Below, piece by piece: positions 1 to 5,155 of a stretch of 6,504 bases of DNA. The notes under the pieces are model-generated. The model searched no databases and had not been told where the DNA came from. It was given only the letters and a program-made list of their open reading frames with translations. Where the stretch lies: positions 1 through 6,504 of the forward strand of contig CAUULU010000053.1 of NCBI GenBank assembly GCA_963546185.1. Direction: 5' to 3'. Source of the DNA: JABCPO02 sp963546185 (GTDB taxonomy: Bacteria; Bacillota; Clostridia; TANB77; CAG-508). Position 1 is the stretch's first letter. The number at the start of each line of letters is the position of its first letter. The position numbers and the translations under genes are program-made.

Positions 1-95
1 GCCCCTAATGTTATCCCTGCAAGTATAAGGATTATTATTATCGTTATTGCAAGTGATAATAATGTTATTCCTTTTTTAGCACTTATATTTTCCAT
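1..95 (-). CDS. Pilin-like protein with prepilin leader, 5' end only
   Basis: Translating the minus strand from ATG at 93-95 gives 31 codons that run off the left edge. The protein begins MENISAKKGITLLSLAIT and continues with an Ile/Leu-rich stretch ending LILAGITLG. A short charged leader with KKG before a GITLL-type hydrophobic helix is the class III signal of type IV prepilins, cut after Gly9 by prepilin peptidase. The variant with ITII...LILAGITL is typical of clostridial pilin-like proteins. Mature position 5, usually Glu, is Ser here. An AGGAG lies about 12 bases upstream of the ATG, slightly far. An in-frame TAA two codons upstream excludes an earlier start. It follows the terminator of the laccase-family gene, so it probably has its own promoter, which I could not place with confidence. 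The rest of the protein is outside the window, so whether it is a major pilin, a minor pilin or another secreted protein using this leader is open. Confidence 0.72.
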   Translation of the reverse strand, partial: MENISAKKGITLLSLAITIIIILILAGITLG

Positions 96-216
96 ATATT
101 AATCATTCTCCTAATTAATTATTATATATATGGTATCTATATATTTTTAAATATTCCATAAATATTACAATAATTATTTTTAATTTAATAGTTAACAAAA
201 ATAATTTTAATATAAT

Positions 217-250
217 AAAAAACCATGCAAGACAAATAGTCCTGCATGGT
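217..250 (-). terminator. Intrinsic terminator of the laccase-family gene
   Basis: On the minus strand, ACCATGCAGGAC (239-250) pairs with GTCTTGCATGGT (222-233) around a 5-base loop. This gives a 12-bp stem with one G-T wobble, followed directly by a run of six T. It starts 21 bases after the stop codon at 272. The T run lies only on the minus-strand side, so it terminates leftward transcription. Confidence 0.9.
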
Positions 251-271
251 AAATAAAAAATGATAAAAAAA

Positions 272-1069
272 TTATTTTTTTTCTCCTAACAGAATTGCAG
301 CATTCCTTTGAATGCTTTTATCCCGTCTATAGGAATTAAATTTGTAATCTTGTAGTTCATTATCATATGCACTATATGTGCAATATGATATTTCATGGAT
401 TTTTTTATCGCTAAACCCTTCACTTGTTAGTTGGGATTTTAAAATTCCAACTAAATCAATATTGTTATTTTCTTCTACAACATTATATTTAACAAATGCT
501 TCATAATCTGAAAACACTTCGCTGTTTTTCAAATCTAATTTGAAATATTTTGAAGATATTGAAGGAAATATAACAAGTTGTATCTCTTCTAATTTCACTC
601 CAAGTTTCTTCAATTCTATAGCGATATTTTTAACTATATTTTGACTTACTCCACGCCATCCAGCGTGGAAAATAAACCTTGTCCCTGATTCTTTGTCTAT
701 CCCTGCGACGACTATACAATCGCCAGGGAATACAATTAATGATTTACTCTTATCTTTTGTAATTATGCCATCACACAAAGGTTTCGGCATTTTTAGTACT
801 AATTTATTATACTGTACCATCTTGTAATAGGTACATGTATCTAAATTTACTATAATATTTGTATGTTCAGCATTCGGAACATACAAAGAATTTATATCTT
901 CTTTTTCTTTTTGGAATAATTTTTCTAGTTCAAGAAATGACTCTATTGTTTCTTGATTCATTTCCAAGAATCTAGAGAAATTAAACACATTCCGTTTTGT
1001 GAAAATAGCTTTACTTCCTGCTATTTCACTAATTAAATAGTTCTTTTTCTCATTTATTTTGATTTTCAT
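272..1069 (-). CDS. pgeF: Laccase-domain protein, PgeF/YlmD/YfiH family
   Basis: This 265-residue protein has the usual length of the multicopper polyphenol oxidase (laccase-domain) family. The metal-site motifs are visible in order: His69 in the segment PNAEHTNIIV (family QVHG position), Cys118 in PGDCIVV (family ADC), and His135 in FHAGWRG (133-140), the family hallmark. The C-terminal CTYSAYD (230-236) and SYRRD (246-250) motifs are also present. Bacterial members act in the cytosol: some cleave or deaminate purine nucleosides (YlmD, LACC1-like), and E. coli PgeF edits the stem peptide of peptidoglycan precursors. The family GPCCYEV segment is replaced by FPSISSKYFKLD (168-179) with no Cys, and the first 60 residues are divergent, so activity may differ. 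The start has an AGAGG 9 bases upstream. It forms its own unit between a promoter at 1130-1158 and a terminator at 217-250. Its codon use is less AT-biased than the pilus operon (it has CGG, GTG, TGC). Confidence 0.9.
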   Translation of the reverse strand: MKIKINEKKNYLISEIAGSKAIFTKRNVFNFSRFLEMNQETIESFLELEKLFQKEKEDINSLYVPNAEHTNIIVNLDTCTYYKMVQYNKLVLKMPKPLCDGIITKDKSKSLIVFPGDCIVVAGIDKESGTRFIFHAGWRGVSQNIVKNIAIELKKLGVKLEEIQLVIFPSISSKYFKLDLKNSEVFSDYEAFVKYNVVEENNNIDLVGILKSQLTSEGFSDKKIHEISYCTYSAYDNELQDYKFNSYRRDKSIQRNAAILLGEKK

Positions 1070-1120
1070 TTTATTTTACCTCTTTCCAAATTATTAAACT
1101 TAAAAATAATATATTATTTA

Positions 1121-1155
1121 TATATAGAAATTATAATATAATAGATTTCTATATA
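1121..1155. repeat. Perfect 11-bp inverted repeat over the promoter
   Basis: TATATAGAAAT (1121-1131) and ATTTCTATATA (1145-1155) are exact inverted copies separated by 13 bases. The arms flank the predicted -10 and touch the -35 of the laccase-family gene, which is where a repressor operator would sit. As an RNA hairpin it would be AT-only apart from one G-C pair, and it has no T run after it, so it is not a good terminator. In such AT-rich DNA part of the match may be chance. Confidence 0.4.
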
Positions 1156-1158
1156 CAA
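1130..1158 (-). promoter_or_regulatory. Predicted sigma-A promoter of the laccase-family gene
   Basis: On the minus strand, TTGTAT (1153-1158) and TATAAT (1130-1135) are separated by exactly 17 bases. The -10 is a perfect consensus, and the -35 matches TTGACA at four of six positions. Transcription would start near 1123, giving a leader of about 54 bases before the ATG at 1069. It lies downstream of the operon terminator at 1213-1243, so an independent promoter is needed here. Confidence 0.5.
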
Positions 1159-1212
1159 TATTTACAATAATATTATACTTCATTTTTGTTTTTATGTAAA
1201 CTATTTTTGTTT

Positions 1213-1243
1213 TTAAAAAAGTCTCATACAATGTATAAGACTT
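1213..1243 (-). terminator. Intrinsic terminator of the pilus operon
   Basis: On the minus strand, AAGTCTTATAC (1233-1243) pairs with GTATGAGACTT (1219-1229) around a 3-base ATT loop. The stem is 11 bp with one T-G wobble and runs directly into a T tract. It begins 6 bases after the stop codon of the last operon gene, closing the operon. Confidence 0.9.
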
Positions 1244-1249
1244 CTATTA

Positions 1250-2158
1250 TTAATTATTATTTGATCTATTTAAATTAGTTATTGCATTATCTAGTCCACC
1301 TGTTGTTGATCTATTACTTGTGCTAGCTGAACTTCCTGAACCAGATGTATTACCTGTATTTGTTCCATTACCTGTGTTATTTCCACTGTTAGTATTTGAT
1401 GGATTTGTTGGATTATTTCCTCCATCTATATTTCCATTTCCTGGTGCTGTTACATTTGCAGGTGAATTATCTTCTTCTACTTTTATTCTTTCTTCTTTAC
1501 CTGAAGCATCTTTTGTTACAGCATATATATTTAATTCTGTCTTGCTTACAGTTACTATATATTGTATTTTCTTATTGCTTGTATTTGTTGAAGCTGGTTG
1601 TAGTTCTACTGATATTTCACTTTTTGGTGTTACAGTAACATTCCATGTTCCTAGACTTTCAGTATCTTTTAATGATGATTTTCCTTTAAATGTTTTTGTA
1701 AATGTATCAACACTAAATTGTCCATTTGCATCTATAAATGTTGAGCTATTTTTTTTGTAATCTGCTGCAACTTCTAATAATGCTTTACTACCTTCTGTAA
1801 AAGGTAATTTATTCTTATCTTTTGATTCGTTTCCTGTTGAGTTTGAATCATTTTCTGAAGATTGATTATTCTTATTAGATGCTGTTGTTTCTATAGAAGC
1901 TACTTTTGCCTCTAAAGTTTCGATTTTTTCTTTTTGTTCTTTAACTGTTTTTTGTAATCCTGATGTACTTGTTGTTGATACAACATATATTAATCCAATA
2001 GATAGCATAACAACTAAAACTAAGTTTATTATACCTAATATTGTTCCTATATTTCCCTTAGGTTTTTCATTAAATCCTGAGTTATTTGTTCCAAATACTC
2101 CCATATTTCTTGAGTCATTATTCATATTGTTAACTCCCATGTTAAAATCTTCTTCCAT
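1250..2158 (-). CDS. Single-pass membrane protein with coiled coil and Asn/Gly-rich tail
   Basis: I do not recognise a named family. The 302-residue protein starts with an Asn/Met/Gly-rich, probably cytosolic segment (1-36), then one strong membrane helix (about 37-60) and a short coiled coil (66-92; TVKEQKEKIETLEAKVASIE). A polar linker (93-117) leads to a compact domain with alternating beta-like segments (about 118-230; LGTWNVTVTPKSEISVEL, KKIQYIVTVSKTELNIYAVT). Residues 231-302 are almost only Asn, Gly, Thr, Ser and Pro and should be disordered. It has no Cys, no LPXTG and no signal-peptidase site, so it is anchored by the helix with the bulk outside. The ATG has AAGGAG about 7 bases upstream. 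It is the last gene of the pilus operon, 46 bp after its neighbour and just before the terminator. An accessory or structural part of the pilus machine, perhaps wall-spanning, is an inference from position and topology only. Confidence 0.85.
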   Translation of the reverse strand: MEEDFNMGVNNMNNDSRNMGVFGTNNSGFNEKPKGNIGTILGIINLVLVVMLSIGLIYVVSTTSTSGLQKTVKEQKEKIETLEAKVASIETTASNKNNQSSENDSNSTGNESKDKNKLPFTEGSKALLEVAADYKKNSSTFIDANGQFSVDTFTKTFKGKSSLKDTESLGTWNVTVTPKSEISVELQPASTNTSNKKIQYIVTVSKTELNIYAVTKDASGKEERIKVEEDNSPANVTAPGNGNIDGGNNPTNPSNTNSGNNTGNGTNTGNTSGSGSSASTSNRSTTGGLDNAITNLNRSNNN

Positions 2159-2204
2159 ATTATTCTCCTTTAACTTATATAACTAATTATATATCATTTA
2201 ATTA

Positions 2205-2624
2205 TTATTTTCCATTAGATTTATTTTTAAATATATTTACACCAGTTGATGGTTCTTTATTTTCTTTTTTATTAGTTGTATTTCCTTCTGATTCTGTTAC
2301 ACCTGAATTTGTATTTGTTGTTTTTCCATCTGTAGATGTTGTTGAAGTATTTGCAAAAGGATTTGATTTTCCACTTGCAAATCTTCTAGTTTTATCAAGT
2401 TGGCTACTATCTAACTCATATATTTTCCTATTTACTGTTGCATTTACTGTTCCATCTTGAACTTTATCTGTAGTTAATGATACAACTTTTGCATCTTTAG
2501 AATATTTTTCTATGCTTGGTATATTTTTTTGAGTTGCCACAAAATTATACAATACTAAACCAGTTGTAATTATAATTATACATAAAACTACAATTGCTAT
2601 AAATATTTCTTTTATTGCTTTCAT
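2205..2624 (-). CDS. Small single-pass membrane protein in the pilP position, SNPF motif
   Basis: This 139-residue protein has a membrane helix at about 7-29 (IFIAIVVLCIIIITTGLVLY). A short ordered region (33-80) follows, then RRFASGKSNPFANTST (80-95) and a Thr/Asn/Lys-rich disordered tail (91-139). It follows pilO, so the order is pilM-pilN-pilO-this gene, the place pilP holds in Gram-negative pilus operons. PilP and GspC proteins share one N-terminal membrane anchor, an exported low-complexity part and a GR-x-PF-type motif; GKSNPF at 85-90 resembles it. The beta domain that PilP uses to contact the secretin is absent, as expected without an outer membrane. The similarity is suggestive, not proof, so no symbol is given. 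The start has AAAGGAA about 7 bases upstream. It lies 47 bp after pilO and 46 bp before the next gene. Another possibility is a minor membrane subunit peculiar to clostridial pili. Confidence 0.8.
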   Translation of the reverse strand: MKAIKEIFIAIVVLCIIIITTGLVLYNFVATQKNIPSIEKYSKDAKVVSLTTDKVQDGTVNATVNRKIYELDSSQLDKTRRFASGKSNPFANTSTTSTDGKTTNTNSGVTESEGNTTNKKENKEPSTGVNIFKNKSNGK

Positions 2625-2671
2625 GATTTTTCCTTTCTATAATAATTATATATCTTTATTATTCTTCTACA

Positions 2672-3563
2672 TTAATTTGTTTTAGGCTGTTGTGTATTAT
2701 TCCCATTACCGTTTGTATTACCTGTAGTATTGTTATTATTTGGTGTTACTACATTTTGTGTAGCATTTTTTATTTCTGATGTTGTACCATTATTGTTTAT
2801 TTTTTGTGCTTCATTTTTAATTTTATCTGCTTCTGATAATTGTCCTTGTTGTTTATCTGTTGATAATGGATCAACTATATTAGGGTCAAATCCTTTTGTA
2901 TTAATTGGAACACCTTTTACTGTAAATGTTGCAACTAGTGTAGATGCTGAAGATGCTGTTGGAGTTGATTCTGTTTGTCTTGTATTTCTTGAATCTTCTG
3001 CAACTGTTGTACTTCCTTCTGGTGCTAATGTAAAGTTTGAAATTCTTGCAACTAATCTTTCATCACCTTCTATTTTATATAGGAATTCTACAATATTTGA
3101 ATATTCTCCTGTTATTTTAAAATTTAAATCCCATAACTTAAAATCTGTATTATGTGCAAGTTCTTCTCTTGAAGTTCCATTTGATATATCTAATCTTAAT
3201 TTAACTCCTTTATCTGTTGCATAATTTCCGAAGAACTGTCCATAAAAATTCTATATCATAGCTTTCTATTTGAACTCCACCTTCTGCTCCTGCTGTTTTT
3301 GCAGCTTCAATCTTATTTAAATATTCTTCTTTTACTTGTTCAAATTCTTTTATCTCTTTATTTAAATCTGCTTTTGCCCCATTATATTTTATTGTAGACT
3401 TTTGTTTTAATTCTTCTATTTTTTTATCTAGTTCTTTATCTTTTTCTCCAATTTGTCCATAACTTAATATATTAAAATTTAATATTTTAGAACCTCTTAA
3501 TATTACAGTTATGCCAAAAATTAGAGTAATTAATACTAATCCCCATATTATATATTTTCTCAT
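2672..3563 (-). CDS. pilO: PilO-like pilus assembly protein, needs a +1 frame change
   Basis: The 0 frame starts at ATG 3561-3563 and stops at 3210-3212 (117 codons). It encodes a membrane helix (6-22), a coiled coil (41-88) and the segment SYDIEFLWT. The +1 frame continues to TAA at 2672-2674 and supplies the PilO domain: GNYATDKGVKLRLDI, DLNFKITGEYSNIVEFLYKI, ERLVARISNFTLAPEG, TLVATFTVKGVPI. A Thr/Asn-rich tail (about 190-205 and 255-296) includes TPNNNNTTGNTNGNG. Joined, the protein is 296 residues, close to a normal PilO plus tail. The +1 frame has no ATG, GTG or TTG start in about 190 codons, so it cannot be a separate gene. The junction is either CTT-CGG-A (3227-3233) or the T5 run at 3244-3248. 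AAGGAG precedes the ATG by 10 bases, and ATGA overlaps the pilN stop. PilO pairs with PilN in the inner-membrane ring of type IV pili. A mutation, a sequencing error or programmed shifting could explain the break. Confidence 0.82.
3227..3233 (-). other. Candidate +1 frameshift heptamer CTT-CGG-A in pilO
   Basis: In the 0 frame the codons read ACA GTT CTT CGG AAA, and skipping one base after CTT gives GGA AAT TAT GCA. The resulting junction, FLWTVL-GNYATDKGV, reads as a smooth protein. CTT in the P site followed by a poorly decoded codon is the design of known +1 sites (prfB CUU UGA C, Ty1 CUU AGG C). No strong SD-like stimulator lies just upstream. An alternative junction is the T5 run at 3244-3248, which would give DIEF-YGQFFGNYAT. 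Confidence 0.4.
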
Positions 3564-4165
3564 ACTGTTAAATCTCCTTCTAATTTAAATTCTAAAATAC
3601 CATTTGCTTTATTTTCTTTTGTTGTTACAACATTTGTTATTATTGAATTGTCTTTTAATTTATCTAAGAAATATCCAAATTGTTCATATGTTGCACTTTG
3701 TGCTGTTATTGTTACTCTTCTATTTTTTTCTACAATCTTTGTTATTGTTAAGTTCTTAGGTATTAAGTTTGCTATACTTGTAAGAAGATTTGGTATTGAA
3801 TCTTTTTCAGTATTTTGTTCTTGATTATTACTTGATGATTTTTGTGATAAACGTCTTAAAAGATTACTATATTCTTCTTTTCTTTCTGTTATGCTTTGTT
3901 TATCTGCATTTATCTTAGCTATTTCTTTTTCTTGTTCTGAAATACTTGTTTCAACTTTTTGCTTCATATTTTCATTTATACTTGTAATATATGCTGAAAA
4001 TCCTGCAAATACTATTATTACCAATAATATTGCCATTATAAGTCTGATACCAAATATTTCTGTTGCATCTAATTTTTCTCCAAAATTCATATCTACTTGT
4101 ATATTTTTTAAATCTCCAAGTTCTATATTTCCAAAATTATTCTTATTTTCTACTCTAAATGACAT
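3560..4165 (-). CDS. pilN: PilN-like pilus assembly protein
   Basis: From ATG at 4163-4165 the protein has 201 residues. A 38-residue cytosolic segment comes first, then one membrane helix (39-60; GIRLIMAILLVIIVFAGFSAYI) and a coiled coil (about 65-107). The periplasm-side ferredoxin-like PilN domain (122-201) shows SIPNLLTSIANLIPKNLTI, RRVTITAQSATYEQFGYFLDKL and ILEFKLEGDL. PilN links cytosolic PilM to PilO in the inner-membrane platform. The usual N-terminal INLLP motif that binds PilM is not seen; NIQVDMNF (21-28) may replace it. The frame is open upstream to a TTG at 4199-4201, but that start has no SD and overlaps pilM, so I prefer the ATG 10 bases after the pilM stop. This ATG has only a weak GAAAG upstream, unlike the good SD sites of its neighbours, so translation is probably coupled to pilM or enters by frameshift from it. 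The stop overlaps the pilO ATG as ATGA. Confidence 0.87.
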   Translation of the reverse strand: MSFRVENKNNFGNIELGDLKNIQVDMNFGEKLDATEIFGIRLIMAILLVIIVFAGFSAYITSINENMKQKVETSISEQEKEIAKINADKQSITERKEEYSNLLRRLSQKSSSNNQEQNTEKDSIPNLLTSIANLIPKNLTITKIVEKNRRVTITAQSATYEQFGYFLDKLKDNSIITNVVTTKENKANGILEFKLEGDLTV

Positions 4166-4175
4166 GTATTTTCTT

Positions 4176-5144
4176 TCATATCCGAAGTGCTTCACATGCA
4201 AGTGATATTGCTGAGTTTACATCTACATATTCTTTTATTGCAACTTTTTTTTGTACTTCAATACCTGCAGGTCTTAATATATCACATTCTACATCATCTA
4301 TAAGTTTTTCTATAAATGTTTCTACATTACTTATAGTTGCACCTGTTCCTGTTATATATATTTTCTTATATATACCTGGTCTTTTTTTAATAACTGCTTT
4401 AATTTCTGAAACTATTTTCATTATTTCTGAAACTATAATTGGTGCATATTCATTTCCTTCAAAAGATATTTGATCCATATCATCTGTTGGAAGAACCATA
4501 TTTCTTAATACTTCATAAGATTTTGATATTGAATTTTCTTCATTATTTATTGTATTAATAATATTTCTTGTTCCTGTTGCTATTCTTGTAACTTTTATTG
4601 GTTCTGAATCATATATTTCTGTTATATATGTATCTTCTTCTATATTAACTATAAGTGCTGGAAGTGGACTTCCATATAAGTTTGAAATACTTATACCTAT
4701 TGGCATTTGAGAATAAAGCATTACATTTGATCCAAAAAGATTTGCTCTTGTTTCCATTGCACCTTTTTCTTGTATTCCTAATAATACATGAAGTTTTTCA
4801 GAATCTGCTGGATTTTTACTAAGTATATACCCATATTCTAATAATTCTGGTCTTAATTTTTGTTTATCAACTATTTCTTCATATGCAACTTCTACTGCTT
4901 TATCATAATCTTTCTTTTTCAACATTGAGAAAATACTTGTTTCTTCATAATGTATTTCTGATGCATTTATTACAACACTATTTTTACTTGAATTTGTTTC
5001 TTCAATTATTTGTTTTAATAATTCTTTATGATTTTCTCCATATTTCATACCATAAGACTCAACCTTCAGCTTGTCTTTGGTTCCATTTAACTTTGCATAT
5101 TTTATAATATTCCTATCTATAAATATTCCTAATGCACTTGCCAT
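4176..5144 (-). CDS. pilM: PilM-like actin-fold ATPase of the pilus platform
   Basis: This 322-residue protein has the layout of PilM, a cytosolic FtsA/actin-fold protein that binds the PilN N-terminus and supports type IV pilus assembly. The phosphate-1 strand-turn is LGIFIDRNIIKYAKL (5-19), a degenerate phosphate-2 region is LIVNIEEDTYITEI (164-177), and the adenosine motif is YITGTGATISN (263-273). The C-terminal VDVNSAISLACEAL (307-320) matches the family N-x-A-x-x-x-A end. The phosphate-2 region lacks the classical DxG, so nucleotide hydrolysis may be weak. The ATG has AGGAG 7 bases upstream and lies 11 bases after the stop of the preceding gene. The last codons are CTT CGG ATA TGA. A +1 slip at CTT-CGG would continue through GYERKY into PilN and give a fusion of about 527 residues. 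No other start is competitive. Confidence 0.92.
   Translation of the reverse strand: MASALGIFIDRNIIKYAKLNGTKDKLKVESYGMKYGENHKELLKQIIEETNSSKNSVVINASEIHYEETSIFSMLKKKDYDKAVEVAYEEIVDKQKLRPELLEYGYILSKNPADSEKLHVLLGIQEKGAMETRANLFGSNVMLYSQMPIGISISNLYGSPLPALIVNIEEDTYITEIYDSEPIKVTRIATGTRNIINTINNEENSISKSYEVLRNMVLPTDDMDQISFEGNEYAPIIVSEIMKIVSEIKAVIKKRPGIYKKIYITGTGATISNVETFIEKLIDDVECDILRPAGIEVQKKVAIKEYVDVNSAISLACEALRI
4181..4187 (-). other. Second CTT-CGG-A heptamer, at the pilM 3' end
   Basis: This is the same seven bases as in pilO, and together they hold the only in-frame CGG codons of the operon (1250-6490). Here the 0 frame ends two codons later (CTT CGG ATA TGA). The +1 frame reads GGA TAT GAA AGA AAA TAC ATG and runs without a stop into pilN. 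Whether it shifts cannot be told from sequence alone, as normal termination also gives a complete-looking PilM. Confidence 0.3.
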
Positions 5145-5155
5145 TATTGTTACTC

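Noticed and set aside
124..160. Hairpin ATGG...CCAT on the minus strand upstream of the pilin-like gene
   Set aside because: Only the four end pairs are firm; the rest is imperfect AT pairing, expected by chance here.
96..210. Promoter for the pilin-like gene, with TATAAT at 121-126
   Set aside because: No acceptable -35 lies 16-18 bases upstream of it, and TATAAT-like strings are frequent in this AT-rich stretch.
1320..1760. Open plus-strand frames opposite the last operon gene
   Set aside because: They mirror the Asn/Gly/Thr-rich minus-strand gene, which has a good SD, a membrane helix and a terminator; the plus-strand products are repetitive Val/Phe/Leu/Pro strings.
2730..3224. Open plus-strand frame of 164 codons opposite the PilO C-terminal half
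   Set aside because: It is antisense to the well-supported +1 frame of PilO, has no SD or family resemblance, and its composition is what a complement of Thr/Asn/Ala-rich coding sequence gives.
3244..3248. Transcriptional slippage at the T5 run as the pilO frame-change mechanism
   Set aside because: Five bases is short for polymerase slippage, and the resulting junction (DIEF-YGQFFG) loses the LWT segment. It remains a candidate site for a plain indel or sequencing error.
3227..4187. CGG reassigned or unassigned in this organism, as in some low-GC bacteria
   Set aside because: The laccase-family gene uses CGG for the second Arg of the conserved SYRRD motif (near 322-324), so CGG is read as Arg here. 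It may still be slow.
4166..4201. Longer pilN starting at TTG 4199-4201
   Set aside because: A TTG start with no SD, overlapping pilM by 26 bases, is less likely than the ATG at 4163-4165. The open frame there is better explained as chance or as the landing frame of a pilM shift.
3891..5107. Open plus-strand frames opposite pilN and pilM (3891-4205, 4159-4473, 4883-5107)
   Set aside because: They lie within clearly coding minus-strand genes, have no SD and no recognisable domain.
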